From contig NC_030858.1 of the NCBI RefSeq assembly GCF_000208745.1, positions 5,648,026 to 5,712,025 on the forward strand: a stretch of DNA of 64,000 nucleotides, read 5' to 3'. The stretch comes from Theobroma cacao (taxonomy: Eukaryota; Streptophyta; Magnoliopsida; Malvales; Malvaceae). Within the stretch, counting starts at the first letter, position 1. Every line of letters begins with the position of its first letter. The notes under the pieces were generated by a model. It was not told the DNA's origin. It saw only the letters and a list, made by a program, of their open reading frames with translations, and did no database searches. Made by a program: the position numbers and the translations under genes. Shown here piece by piece: positions 20,461 to 33,104 of this stretch.

Positions 20461-20540
20461 CAGAATAGGAAATAGGGACAATAACTTTCTTATTGCTTTT
20501 CAGAATAGGAAATAGGGACAATAACTTTCTTATTGCTTTT
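20461..20540. repeat. Exact 40-bp tandem duplication downstream of AIM1-B
   Basis: Bases 20461-20500 and 20501-20540 are identical. The unit begins CAGAATAGGAAATAGGGACA and ends TATTGCTTTT. A related single stretch with GGAAATAGGA and TTATTGCTTTT follows the AIM1-A stop codon (about 9640-9690), so the unit probably comes from the shared AIM1 3' UTR and was doubled only in copy B. Confidence 0.9.
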
Positions 20541-20606
20541 AAGGTTTGTGTGCATTAAGACAGATGTAACATTGGTTTTCCTCTCAGCCACCGCACCTTC
20601 ATCGGC

Positions 20607-23600
20607 CTAGAGCTTTGAGTTCGATTTTGGAGATGATGTTGCTGGTGCACTCTGCAAAAGAAGAAGAAGAATGAATATCAAAATTATTTTTTGTTCTTTA
20701 CTTAATTACACGTTGATTATTAGAGCCTTGATTCACCATTGGTTTAACTAGCTATATAGTTCTTACCAGTGGCATGCCCTTCACGGCTCTTTCTTCCAAA
20801 AACCTAGATGGTTTGAAGAAGCTACCATAGATTTCTGACCATCTTTTGAGACTCGTATAGATATGGTTTGACCCAACTGTATCTGCCCAAAACATGATTC
20901 CACCACTGCCACAGAAGATACTTGTTATTTTTGTACGATATGAAGGAAATAAGAGCCCAAGTAATAAACCAGAAAAAGGAATGCAAGAGAGCAAGGTGAT
21001 TTTCTGGCATATTCAGGAATCAAGTAGTAGTAAACAAACTATATACATATAAAGGGTATTCCAAAAATAAGTTCCATGGCATGAGATAGAGTTTAACTGA
21101 AAAGCTATTTGGCATGTAATTTATTAGCACACAGCAGCTCTTAATAGACAACAGAGAAACCCACATATGAAATATAGTTATTGCAGAACCTACAGCAGTT
21201 GAAAATGGAATCATAAAATTTTCCAAACATTATGAGATTATCATTCAGGAGTTCAACTAGCAGAGAATAAGAAGTGTCACTTACCGGTAAGATGGGAAGC
21301 TCATTCCAAGTACAGATGCAACATCAAGGTCTGATGCTCGAGCTACTACACCCTCATCCAAAACAAGGCATGCCTCGTTAACTGCTGGAAACAATAACAT
21401 CTCTAGAATTTCTTTGTCTGTAACTGATATAGGCTGTCGATTAAAAACAAAGAAAAATATATTAGCTATAGAACAGAAAATACAAAAGAGTAATTTATGT
21501 TGTTAACTGACATAGAATGCAGCCAATGACGCTAAGAATGGGCCCCTATAATCAATTTAAGGTGGTGTACAAAATTCCATGCCATACAATATTTTTCGTT
21601 CAAATAGGAGACTACAATACCTTTCCACCAGGCATAATATTCATAAGCTGTCTGGACTCCTCAATAATAGGTAGCACTGAAGGATCAGGTTTTGGCCTGC
21701 TCCCCTTTTCATAAATATAAAATCCTTTTCCATTGCTTTTGCCTAGAATGCCAAAAAAACACTAATTGATTCCAAATGATAGACACTAAAATGCATTAGA
21801 AACATGCATTAAATGGGGAAAGAGAAAAATATTAGGAGCAGAAACAAAGTCCTGTTTTACCATTTCGTCCATTTTTCAACAAAAGTTCAGTCAATGGAGA
21901 CCTGAATGTTCGATCAGGAAATGCATTTGCAAATTCTTTCCCAGCTGCCAAGCCTAGTCTATATCCACCCAAGTCCTGAAGCCTGCAAGCATTGCAATTG
22001 ACAAGCATAAACGATCACTATCCATTCAGAAGACACATGTACACGCAAGTCCACATGCATTGCTTTGATATAGAGCTTCATAAGGAATCATGCATGGCAA
22101 AACATACAACTCAGCAGACAGAAAAACCAGCAGACATCTCAGATTTCCAGTCACAACTCACAAGACTACGAGTGTGCTAGCAACTGAATTTGGAAAAGAC
22201 AATCTTGCTGTTATGCCAAAATTATCATTAACCATTTGGCCTACCATAGCTACATTAAAGTCAGACAACAGTTTCAAGTCAATTATAGTGCAGACTTTCT
22301 ATTCAGCCATTTTCTATTCCATAAAAGAAATTGTCTATGAAACAATTACAGACATCAAACTAAAAAGTCATATAGAATGCTTTGGAAAGAACGTACTGGA
22401 AAGGACCTATGGGAAGGCCAAAATTCCTGATCACCCTGTCAATCCTGAACAAGTCCACACCTAAATTGACCAAAAGATGTGGACCTTGCATATAGGGGAA
22501 GAATGTTCGGTTAACTGCAAAGCCAGTGCAGTTACCTACCACAATAGGAACTTTCTTTATTATTTTTCCAACAGTCAGGAGATCAAGAATAACTTGTGGG
22601 GAAGTTTTCTCCGTTCGTACAATCTCCAGTAAAGGCATTACATGAGCAGGACTGTTCATCAGAGAATCAGATCAGATCAGAGAAGCATAAAAAGTAGGCA
22701 TTCATATAAACAGTGGTCAAATTTTGGATAATAAAAAATGGTGTAATAGCATCCAACAAAATATATTTCATTTCAGCATGCTTCCTTTTAACCAGATGAT
22801 GGCTGTGACAAGGCAAGCACCACACAAATCCATGTATAAGTAAGGAATGAAGAAGCCAACTACATACCGCCTTCATTTTTAATTTTTTGGTTTAGGGAAG
22901 TTGGATTCTCCTTCTGTTTTTCATTTTATGTGGTATGTAAGTGGGATTATTATGATGGTAATAACAAATATATTAGCAGAGAACTAAAAAATAAGTTCAG
23001 TAACCTGAAAAAATGGGCCCCTATGATACGAGCTTGTGAGTTGGTCTTTTCCCCAATGACATTAAGGTCAATGGTGGATGTATTTGTAGCCAAAATGCAG
23101 CAAGAAGAGCAGACCTTCTCGAGTTCAGTAAAGATTTTTTGTTTCAAAGGAACATCCTCAATGACTGCCTGCAAACAGGAATACATGAAGTAAACAACTT
23201 CAACTAATATTGACAGTCAGGCCACATGCATCTTATATTTTTGAAATCCTTTGATATCATTAAAACTTAAGTTATTAAGTAGAAATTGATAAATAAAAAA
23301 TTGTGCACTGGAGAAACTTCAATTAATTTTTCTTTATTCTGACTCTAATTTCTGGCCTGATCATGTCTTGTAAAGATTGATAGTGCCATGTGGTTGACTG
23401 CTTGGGAACAGTAACACCTAGTTGTGAATTGGCATAAATGAGCTACACCCATCAATAGAGTAAGAGTACAAAATTCTGTTTAACCAACTTGAGATTATCT
23501 TCTGATACACCAATTAAACAGCAAAGACAAAAGCAGCCAAGATTCTGGAGCTAAATTTCAACAACCTAATGACAAGACAACCCACCTCTATGACCATATC

Positions 23601-26600
23601 CACATCCTTAAATTCTGAATAGTCGGACACTCCTTTCAGCATTGAAAGGGCTTTCCGCCCCTTATCCTGTGTCACTTTTCCCCTAGTTACTAAGCCTTGA
23701 ATATTTGCTGCCACAGAAAAAAGGCATGTAATTTCTCTGACATGAAAAAATTTTTGATGTCCAAAATAAATCCAAGAAACAATTTTTGATATCATATTAA
23801 AAAAAATAAAAAGATAAAAATACCAAAGACGTTATCCAGCCCTCAATGCTACGGGGCTATACTCCAGTTGTCTTTGTGTTCAAATTCAACTACAAGACAT
23901 GGCTACCCTATGCTCACACTTTCGCAAACAAGTCGAGCCAAGATGACTAACAAAGTCAGCTCTTCATTTTACCTTCTTAAAAATACAAAAACTGCAATTT
24001 TCAGGAATACTGATTGATGACCTTATTATATTGTGTTATCCAAACACAATAATATTTAAATCTCTGCTCCTTCCCTCACTCTCAATAGCAATATCATAAA
24101 TGCAGTCTTCTATTTGATTCAATAGAAAGAATGCTAATGACCAGAACAAACATACAAAAAATTCAAGTCACAATGTACACACACCATACTTTCAGTAATT
24201 CAACCTTCCAACAAACCTACCGACGTTTTTGGTTTATAAATACTCAAATATGATCATTTCCTTCAAAAAATATATTCAGAGAAGAGTACATAATTTGTAT
24301 CAATGGAATAGGCACCTTCTATTGTTTTCATTCCTTTTAGGAGATATTCAGAGTTGATTTCCTTGAGAAAAACAGATATGTTGCTTAAGATAAGAGCTGT
24401 AGCTATTCCCGAGCCCATTATGCCTCCACCAATAATAGCAACTTTCTTTACATGCCTTGGTTTCAGACCAACATCAGTAATGTTTGGCACCTGAAGAAGT
24501 AACAATTCAAGGAACATATTGAAGTGCTGAAAGATTACGATTTCTGAGTTGAAAAAACCAACCAATCAATACCCATAAAAAATTTCAATACCCTACATTT
24601 CAAAAAGATGGCACAGTTCATCATGAAGACTGAGTTTTAGAATTCACCCAACCCACTAAGCTACCTAAATCTTGTAGAGATGGAATCAACAAAAATATAG
24701 AGGAAGAAACCAGGGGTTCTCAGAATCAATAGTTACCTTTGCTGTAGTACGTTGGGCAAAGAAAAGATGAGCAAGAGCTTTTGAAGTATTTGACAGGACT
24801 AACTCTTTGGCCACTGTAGCCTCCTGTTACAATAAATCTCTATAAGAATGTATTTGCATATTTCAATCCAGCTGGTGCTAGACAATTAACTAGCAGAGCT
24901 TATGAGATGGAAAAGTAATTCATTCAAATGAAAATTAAAATGTAAGACATATGAAAAAATTTGTCACTGCACTTAACATATGGTAAGGGTATATACAGTT
25001 CTAGCCAAGAAAGTCAGCTTGATGTTATTAGCATTAGGAAACAGCACAAGAAAATTCTTCTGTAAGGATGTTGATATATCAATGAGTAGTAAGCCCAAAG
25101 GCCCCAAATCGACAGACCTTTAGAAGCCCAGCATATCCTCCATGGAGAATGCCCTCCTCAACTACATCAAGACATGCCAGGTGCTGAGGCATATTTGGAG
25201 CAGTCCTTTTGGCTTGTTCTCTAGCATTTCTTAACAGCCCCTGTGCTTCAGATAGGGATCCAATTTTGTCTGTTCTGTGGAGAGAACGTACCCATGGTTT
25301 ACGTCTCTCCACAATCCCTAAAGCCCATAGTCGAGATGCTCTCAGTAACTCTTCAGAAGATGCAATGTCATCAATAAGACCTTGAAACTTTCCTTCTTCA
25401 GACATTATTGGTTTGGAAAACTGTAAAGAGATTATATTTTTATTGAATTAGATTTAGTGACAAAAAAAAAATTGGCTTGACAAATCATTTTAACTGGCAA
25501 AATCAGTTCAAGGAAAGAAGCATGGAATGTCTAAGGTTATAACCCAGGTTAGGGTCTCTTATCATAAGGAAAAGTGGTCTTGTTTTTTCAAAGCTTACTT
25601 GCAGCAGTGAGTTTTATGTGTCGTTCTATCAGAACCATTAAAGCTAAATTAAATCCAGTGGCAAATGAATAATGATTAAAAGATTATGTCATTTAAAGAA
25701 ATTCTGAATTGGAATTAAATATTCTTCAAAGTTCAAATCACTCCAATCATCCAGAAGCAGGACTACATATTCCTCTAATCCAAGCAAAATAAATGGTTGA
25801 AACGAAATTAACGAAAGCATTTTAATCTAATGTGTAAGGAATTAACGAATCTTTGAATATGATGATCGATCACCATAATATGTTTCTGCTCTACCCATAA
25901 CAGTCTTACCAGCAGCATTTCAACAGCCTTTGATACCCCTACAAGCCTTGGAAGACGTTGTGTACCTACCATATTACAAAATCAGTTAATGCTTGTAAAT
26001 TTCACCTGAACAAAACACCATTTCTACAAACAATGCTATTTTTCTAAAACTCTATATAAATGAGCAGCCATACCTCCGAGTCCAGGAATCACCCCAAGTG
26101 TCAATTCTGGCAAGCCTAATTGAGTTTTTGGAGCAGCAATACGTGCATGACAACCCTGTATGAGATTAAGCTGAATGACACAATTGTGCTATGATTGTGA
26201 CAATCAAAGTTGCTAACAAAAGAAGTTAATCACAGCCGCTCATTAGCAGAAGATACAAACCATTGCCAATTCTAAGCCACCTCCAAGAGCCAATCCTTCA
26301 ACAGCAGCAACAACAGGCTTCTTGCAATCTGGATTAAAGAAGACCAGCATTGCCAGAGACATAATTACTGTAGATGCTCAATCTTGGCTAATTACAAATC
26401 CATCAATTTAACCTCATTCCTGAGAATGTCATGTAGGTATTACTAATGATATTATGTAATCAAGTTAGAGATTTAAACCCCTTTTGTGGCAGGGTCTACG
26501 GGTTTATTCCATATTCCTGAGATGTTTTAGAGAATTTTGACATGGTGGACTCAAACATGAGGTTAATTAAGAGATCAACTTTCTCCGAAATATTGAGTGT

Positions 26601-28108
26601 TATCTAACATGTGATCCTTCACCCATGGCTAATCAATACCTGTCCTATCACAAATTTACTCTAAAAGCCAGGCACCTAGAGTACACTACAGCTTCTTTTG
26701 TACACAGTAAGCTCAGACCACATTGGATGCAGTAAATGCATTTCACATCTTACATGTATGGTATATAAAAACCTCATTTTGGTAACAAGTGATTTTCCAT
26801 ATAGATTTCGCATCTCCATGCTTGCTTCTTACTTTCAATTTCCGACTACAATTTCCTAGCTCCAAATCTCCACTTTCTTCCTCTCCTTCCATGTGCTATT
26901 TACACTATCAATGCCTTTCAGGTTTATTCATTTTTCATTGCACTCTTTACTCCAGGATTAACCCAAATCCTCTTCTTTTCCATCTCTATTTGATCCCATA
27001 CTCAATAGCAGCACTACCTTGCCTCATACAGAGGGAAAACAGAAAAAAAAGGAAAAATAAAACCTTTACAATTACATAAAGAACAACACTCTGTAACAGT
27101 ACACGAATTCCTGAATAAAGAAGAAACCCTGAACCAAAATAAATACTTAAATAACATTAACAAGCAATAAATTCAAGAAAGCATTAAACTAAAGCTAAGC
27201 AAACACCTTCTATAGTGTTGACAATGAGATCAAATGATTCATTTGGTGAATCCGAAACATCTCCTGCCAAGCCAACAATATTGATACTCTTAAGTACTTT
27301 CAGAAAATAACATATAAACAATGACAACCTGAACTGAAAAAAGGCCAATCAAGTATTCATACCGCTCTTATGAACCTTCTGAAAAGCACTGATGTCAAAA
27401 CCCCCCGAAAACCTTCCACCCTTGCCTTCAATTACCATTAGAACACACAGAATCAGTAAAACAGCTCCGGGAATCAGCTCCAGTCTTAAAACAACTTTTA
27501 ACATGATGATATTTCAAATGCTTTCACTTTGAAATTTTTTTTTCTTCTAACAAACAATTGAATACTATAATCAGAAATACTCAGTCCTATCAGTCTCTTA
27601 AATGCATACTTCAAATCATCTTATGTATGGCTTTTGATCAAGTCTCATTCATAAAGACGAGAGTTTCTTCCAGAAAAGAAAGATCATCCATTAAATAAAC
27701 AAGGAATCACGTGATTAAAAAGAGAACCGATTTCCTAACTTGAACAAGCTTTAAAACTAACCATATCATATGCCTCTGACTTCAATCAAACTACTGTAAG
27801 AATACTATCAAAAGAAAAATCGAATATTGGAGCATTCAACCAAACTTCGGAATTCACCGGTCAAAACAATAGCCTTAACATCGCTTCTCCTCGTAGCCTC
27901 ACTGAATTTCTCCTTCATTACCGCAATTACTGCATTCCCAAACGAACAAAACATCAAAAGAAAGGGAAAAAAATCAAATACCTGGGGAAGCAAAAATGAT
28001 TCTTAAAAGCTTACTGGCAACGGTTAAAACATTCAAGGGAGGATTAGAGATGGAAATGACAGCAACACCATCATTTCCAACCTCCATTGTCACTACAGTC
28101 ACGGCCAT
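20607..28108 (-). CDS. AIM1: Peroxisomal multifunctional protein AIM1, copy B (tandem duplicate)
   Basis: Exons in transcript order: 28108-28015, 27929-27858, 27425-27363, 27263-27207, 26328-26261, 26155-26074, 25965-25910, 25420-25118, 24823-24737, 24490-24316, 23707-23586, 23168-23005, 22651-22397, 21982-21861, 21742-21621, 21433-21285, 20905-20767, 20651-20607. All 18 lengths equal those of copy A and again give 724 aa. The paired catalytic residues are kept: two glutamates (LELAM, LPELTLG), the GGGIMGSG loop, NTSTI Ser, GAHFF His, PLLEIV Glu and AVNRTF Asn. The protein ends SNSKL, a canonical SKL peroxisomal signal. Divergence from A is uneven: 10 of 86 residues differ in exon 13, 25 of 101 in exon 8, where the usual EGKKLGLIDAIVP becomes [13 protein letters not shown]. 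His416 of copy A is Cys here. The exon 8 donor (AAG|gtctgt) is weak. No stop or frameshift, so it is probably active but evolving faster. Confidence 0.93.
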
Positions 28109-28851
28109 CGCCAACGCTTTCTCTTCTGTTTTTCGCTTTCTTTATTTACCAATCTCTTCAAGAAGTTAAACAAAGAGATAGAGCTTTACAGAAGACTAGG
28201 CTGCAGTTCAGTAGCTGACCAGAGAGGAGAGGGACCCCATGATTTCCTCTAGAATTAGAAAGTTTTTTTTTTTTAAATATCTTTTTGGGTACGTTGAATC
28301 ACAAGCTTAATCACTAGCGCGGACTTCAATTTTTTGACCCAAAAAAAGTCATTTATTGCAGTGTCGTTGCAAACGATGAAAGGTGTTTACTTTCCCTCGT
28401 TATGCATGTCTAACCGACTGCAAACTTTAAAAGGTCTATTACAACTGGCGTACTGTTACATGTGTCACGTGGGTCGACCTAGTACTATTATTACTGTAAC
28501 TAGACTATGGCCGTGCGTTACACACGAATTTTTTTTTTTTTACCTTTTTTTTTTCATTTTTCTCTTTTTTTATGTATCCTCCACGTGAGTAAAAGAGAAA
28601 GCTCTTCTGAGATTTCTTTTTAAGTATGTTATAGATATTTACAGAGTGGGAGGCTTGCTTCGGCAACTGGAAACCTATTGACAGGGGAAAATAAGGAAGG
28701 TGTTTTTTTTTTTCTAAAAAAAAAGAAAAGACATGATATTGATGGTCTTGACCTCTTTTGTCTCTTCCTCCTTGAACCCTCGGTCTTGGTCCGCTGGAAA
28801 TTGTTGGAACTGGAATTGCAGTTGGTCGTTGCCGTGGGCACGGCGCCCAAA

Positions 28852-28863
28852 CACGTGACGTGG
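28852..28863. promoter_or_regulatory. G-box/ABRE-like element upstream of AIM1-B
   Basis: CACGTGACGTGG joins a palindromic G-box to a second ACGTG core. Such paired ACGT elements are classical bZIP/ABRE-type sites in plants. It lies about 740 bp upstream of the AIM1-B start codon, with two more CACGTG sites nearer the gene. Confidence 0.4.
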
Positions 28864-29796
28864 GTCATGCCGTCACACAGCTGCTAATTTGAAAATTAAC
28901 CATGTAAATGCTATCTTTACTAGAAGATTAATGAGGTCAAGTCGCCATAAATTCCATCACCTCTCAAAAATCTAAATTTAAAAGGTAAAATGTTCGAATT
29001 AAATTTAACCATCCTACTTTTAATGTAAAGTAATAATCATAATATGTTAGATATTTTTCTAAAATAAATATTCATTACAAAATTTGAAAAAAGATTGTCA
29101 TCGCGTTGACAATTTAATAATTAACTCATTAATTTATTGTACCTTGTTTAATTGATTGTATTACTTAAGTACCATGGGTTGTTGAGTTACTTCACAAACA
29201 AGAAAGTCATCGATGGCTAATTTGTCCATCCATTTTCAAAGGGAGGATAATATATATTTATAGTTTTCTTACACGAGTGCACTAACTTGTGGAAAATGCT
29301 GGCTTGGAAAGGAATTAGCAATAGATTTGATTTTATTCATTGCTACTTGATTATTACTATATTAGTGGCTTTCAGCTATGTCCATCATTATTAATGGTAC
29401 CGATAATAGTACTTGTAAATGAATGAGTGCTGGAATATTATCATGGGTGTTTGGTAATTTGATTTTGGCCATTTGTTTTCTTTATGTTTAATTTTGGTAT
29501 TTTGGTGCCTTGCCACTACACGTCACATGTTCATGTATTTGTCTTGTTTTTATTATTTAGTGATCTTGTCTTCTGTAATTTGCAAAATAAATTCATTTTT
29601 TGTTGCATATTTTGAGTTTAGAATATTAAGGAAGTATCATAATTATTTAAATTAAATATTTTATATTGTTCAGCTATTTATTTTTGTAAATAAATTTTTT
29701 ATTAAAATATTCGTTATAGTGTTTAATTTCTTCATATATCAAAATGAAATTAATTCACAAAGGGATTTAAAACTTTCAATATGTATTCGAAAAGAG

Positions 29797-29798
<2 letters not shown>

Positions 29799-29832
<34 letters not shown>
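29799..29832. repeat. (AT)n microsatellite
   Basis: Seventeen uninterrupted AT units in intergenic DNA. Confidence 0.95.
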
Positions 29833-29834
<2 letters not shown>

Positions 29835-29854
29835 ACTTGAACGTAAGATTTCTA

Positions 29855-29945
29855 CACAAATTGAGCCAAACCCAAGTGGTTGAGAGCCAGCAGTCACAAG
29901 TTGAATGCACTGAAACCCAGGACAGATACAGGGTGGCGGTCATTT
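29855..29945 (+). mobile_element. Possible degenerate tRNA-derived SINE remnant
   Basis: The stretch has an A-box-like AGTGGTTGAGAGC around 29875-29887 and a decayed B-box-like CACAAGTTGAATGC near 29895-29908, in tRNA-like order. The B box departs from the consensus, so the call is weak. Confidence 0.25.
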
Positions 29946-30373
29946 AATTGTCGGTTAAAAGTTGGTGGCAAATCAAATTATGGATTTGGTTGAGCGTAAT
30001 TTGGGGCAGATATTGTATTTATTTTTGTTTTCTAGTTTTTTCTTATTTAGATGAACCATGTCATGTTATTTGTTTAAGAAATGAGTCATATTTGAATTTA
30101 AAGAAAAAAGGAAAGTCGAAATGATTTAGATTTTAGAGTAATGCCGAAGGAACTGATGAACTCGTGAGTCGTGAGGGATAGAAATGTCCAAAATCAAGCC
30201 CAAATTAAGTGGGCCAAGGGCCCCGGACTATTGGACTTCATCTTATAGCTCTTGTCACCCGTCAGCCAGGGTGCAACAAAATCAAGCCTGGTTGGCCCAA
30301 GACCAACTCGTTTCCGCCAGAATTTCCAAGTAGGAAATCGAGTGAGAGACCGGAATCAAATCAAAATCTAAAA

Positions 30374-31290
30374 ATGGCGTCGTCTTGGAAGGTAATGTCT
30401 AGGTTATCGTCTCGGTTACAGTCTCCAACTCTCAAGCTCAACAAAACCTCACTCTCTGCTCTCCAATCCACTTCGGATTCTTCTGTTAGGCGCATATCTC
30501 GAGTCTCAAGGTGAGAGATTTAATCTTATTTAACATTTTTGTGTGTTCGAATCTTTAATTTTCTATGATTATAATTCGTTTTATATTTTTTTAATGAAAA
30601 ATAAGGTTAGCATTGGGGCTGAGTAGTGTAGGGTCGATGATGCCGCTCCACAGCGCCATAGCTTCGTCGCGATTAGTATCGAGCTTGGCTTCTGAGTCTG
30701 GGACTTGGAGTTTAGTTCCTCAAGGTTGTTTAACTTATTTTTCATTTCCTTTAATATTATTTTTTTGTTATATTTATTCAAAAGCTGAAAAGTATATGTT
30801 GATGATCAAATAACAAACAAAAAAAAAAAAACTAAGAGAGCAAAGTTAGCATTTTGATCCGGAACTTCTAATGAAAACCTTTCAATTTTGCATAAACAAT
30901 TAATGGTGGCCAAATAGCTTGTTGTTATCTAATCATCTAATTGGACATCTATTTCGGATTTGTTTTGGTATTGTAATTGATAGAACAATAAATTTTGCAT
31001 CCTATGATATACTGAAAGCTTGAAATTGAATGCTTTTGCCGCATTCTTTGTTGCTGGAACTTTAAATAAAAGGAAGCTGTGAAAGTTAAACTCGAGGCAG
31101 ATATGTGGTTTATCGAATTATGGATTTCGTAACTAAAAAGTTTAGATGATCTGCATTAGCTATCTAACTGCAGACTGACGTATTATTCGAAGGTGTAATT
31201 TGAAGCATATTTTTTGTACTTTGACATGAAATCAGTGACAGTGGTGATGTTCACTATGTTTGAATTGCAGGTATCTCAATGCCTTTATGA
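30374..31290 (+). CDS. NFD6: NUCLEAR FUSION DEFECTIVE 6-like small organelle protein
   Basis: Exons 30374-30510, 30606-30724 and 31271-31290 give 91 aa. The start is MASSWKVMSRLSSRL, a basic, Ser/Arg-rich N-terminus suited to mitochondrial or plastid import. The middle carries the family signature SMMPLHSAIASSRLVSSLAS followed by TWSLVPQG. The last exon is only 20 nt and adds ISMPL before TGA, an ending I recall from plant NFD6-like proteins. In Arabidopsis NFD6 is needed for polar nuclear fusion in the female gametophyte, but its biochemical role is unknown. Related genes often use alternative last exons, so other C-termini are possible. The frame is open upstream of 30374, but those residues look like translated leader. 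Exon 2 follows a rather A-rich acceptor (AAAATAAG|G). Confidence 0.8.
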
Positions 31291-33104
31291 CAGCCTCCTT
31301 TTGCAGTGAGTTTTTGGAGAAGAACAAAGATAGAAATGTTGGGTTCATGTTGAGGCCTTTCTCTTTTCTATTTTCCATGGTTTCAGAGGGACGAGATTTT
31401 GTAGTTCACCCTGTATGTTTGAGGAATGCAGGTTGCAATTGACATCGATTTATGCTTTGGTTCCTTGTGTTGACAGTTTCCTTTTTTTCCCCCAAATGTC
31501 TCTCAGCGTGGATGAACATTACATAATCATGATGAACTGTTATTTGTTAACTTTAACTAGAGGTGATCAGTCTTTCTTTCTGCCTTATTTTTAAGCTTTA
31601 GCAAGCTCTTGATCACATGTTATACTGATGAGTGACAAAGTTCTTTCTGGTAACGGAAGTCAGCATACTTGAGTGAAACCTCCAACAAATATGGGGACCA
31701 AAGTAAATCTAACCAGACCATTTGCAGCTGTCATATTTTGTATATTTTGTCTAGGTCGTGTCAATGTTAGTTTGCTTGCCATTTTAGTTATGGCCTGCAC
31801 TGTTTAATAGTGATTCTTTTCTCAATGAAGCTGATATTGGTGAGTATTAAAACTGATGTTGACAATGGCATGTTATTATAGCCTTCCATACTCTCATTCC
31901 CCTGTAGTTTTCTTGGTTTTGGTCATTGTGGTATTGCAAAAGGGCATTTTCAATGCACTTCATTATTCATGCTGAAAGTGTAGAATGCTGCCTTTAATTT
32001 TAATTGCAGGTTTAAGCGGATTTTATCAATAGTACCAGCCCTTTCCTAATTGATTGGCCCTTGCTTAGTGAAATTGAGTTTTTCCAGTTTGTTTAGGGCA
32101 TGCTTCGATTGATTTCCTGATACCTCACATGGAGGATGATGCCTTAGTGCTGCACTACTGTTTGACTAAGTTGTTGATGGATGGTAATTAACTGCAATAG
32201 CCTATAAAAGCAGCAGATAGAATTTAGGAAACTGTCTACTCCCCTGTTTTCAAAATTTTTCTTATACTATAGGAAACTGTCAACCCCCCTGCTTTCAGAA
32301 TTTTTTTTTTTTATTATTTCCATTTTTCTTTTGTCAGTATTTCTGGTTAATAGACGCAAAAGAAATTGGTTATGTTTGTCTCGAAAATGTTAGTCCATTT
32401 CTGAACTTGGTTGTCTACAACTTCTAACATCTGTGGCACTAAGAGTTGTTTTGTTTTAAAGCTGGTACAACCCTTCAAATGTTTCTTCTAGAAGAACATG
32501 GAAAAATGATTTAGAAGAACAAAAAAAAAAGAAGCGTGGCACAAGTTTTCTAACTTGCTTTGGTTAAGGAAAATGATTTATTTTAAAAATTGCTCTGATT
32601 TTTCACTGCTGCAAAAATATATGTATTAAATCTATGTTTAATATTTTTATAACTAAAATTAGTTAAAAAAATATTAAATCATTTCCCTTTTTTATAATTA
32701 AAAAAACTTTGGAACGTAAGTTGAAATTGAGCAAAACAAAATATTCGTAAGACAACAAACACCAAGTATGAAATTCAAATGAGAGGTTTAAAGTTGTAAT
32801 AAATCTTGTTTTTGTCGAGGTGGGTTTGTCTTCCGTGCGAGTGAACGTGGAAGAATTTTAATTTGTCAATTTGTGAATAAGAAGTTTAGGGAAATTTCTT
32901 CATACAAAAAGGGAAATATTAGTTATTTATTTGTTTTTTTTTTACTTCGAACCCACAGCGATAGTAGTTATTAATTATTACAATGCCATATCAAAAAGAC
33001 AAGGGTGTCCTAACGGCCACACATGGCCTCCTTTACTTTCAATACCCTGCAACAGCAAAGACACTTCCTTTCCATCACTCTCTGTAAGTATCCTTCATCT
33101 TCCA
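31291..33104. other. 3' UTR of the NFD6-like gene and spacer to PRORP1
   Basis: No coding exon can be supported. The part up to about 32.1 kb may hold alternative 3' exons of the NFD6-like gene. The rest is AT-rich with poly-A/T runs. The PRORP1 frame is open from 32931 but the plausible start is at 33105. Confidence 0.4.

Larger units (their letters stand above)
16910..20606. other. AT-rich intergenic region between the two AIM1 copies
   Basis: No gene is supported over 3.7 kb. The right end of the AIM1-A promoter is on the left, including the G-box at 17050-17057 and a (TA)n run around 16964-16979. On the right is the 3' flank of AIM1-B, with a GAAA microsatellite and a 40-bp tandem duplication listed separately. 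Between about 17.3 and 19.2 kb the sequence is very AT-rich, with a 20-bp palindrome at 17849-17868. Eroded transposon DNA is likely but no family can be named. Confidence 0.5.
28109..30373. other. Divergent intergenic region between AIM1-B and the NFD6-like gene
   Basis: No gene is supported. Next to AIM1-B there are three CACGTG cores within 400 bp (28466-28471, 28582-28587, 28852-28857). From about 28.9 kb the sequence is AT-rich, with an (AT)n microsatellite at 29799-29832 and a possible SINE remnant just after it. Short frames such as 28678-28887 have no recognisable product. Confidence 0.5.

Noticed and set aside
23845..23930. B-box-like GTGTTCAAATTCAAC in an AIM1-B intron
   Set aside because: It lacks a convincing A box and a terminal A/T tract; probably chance or too decayed to call.
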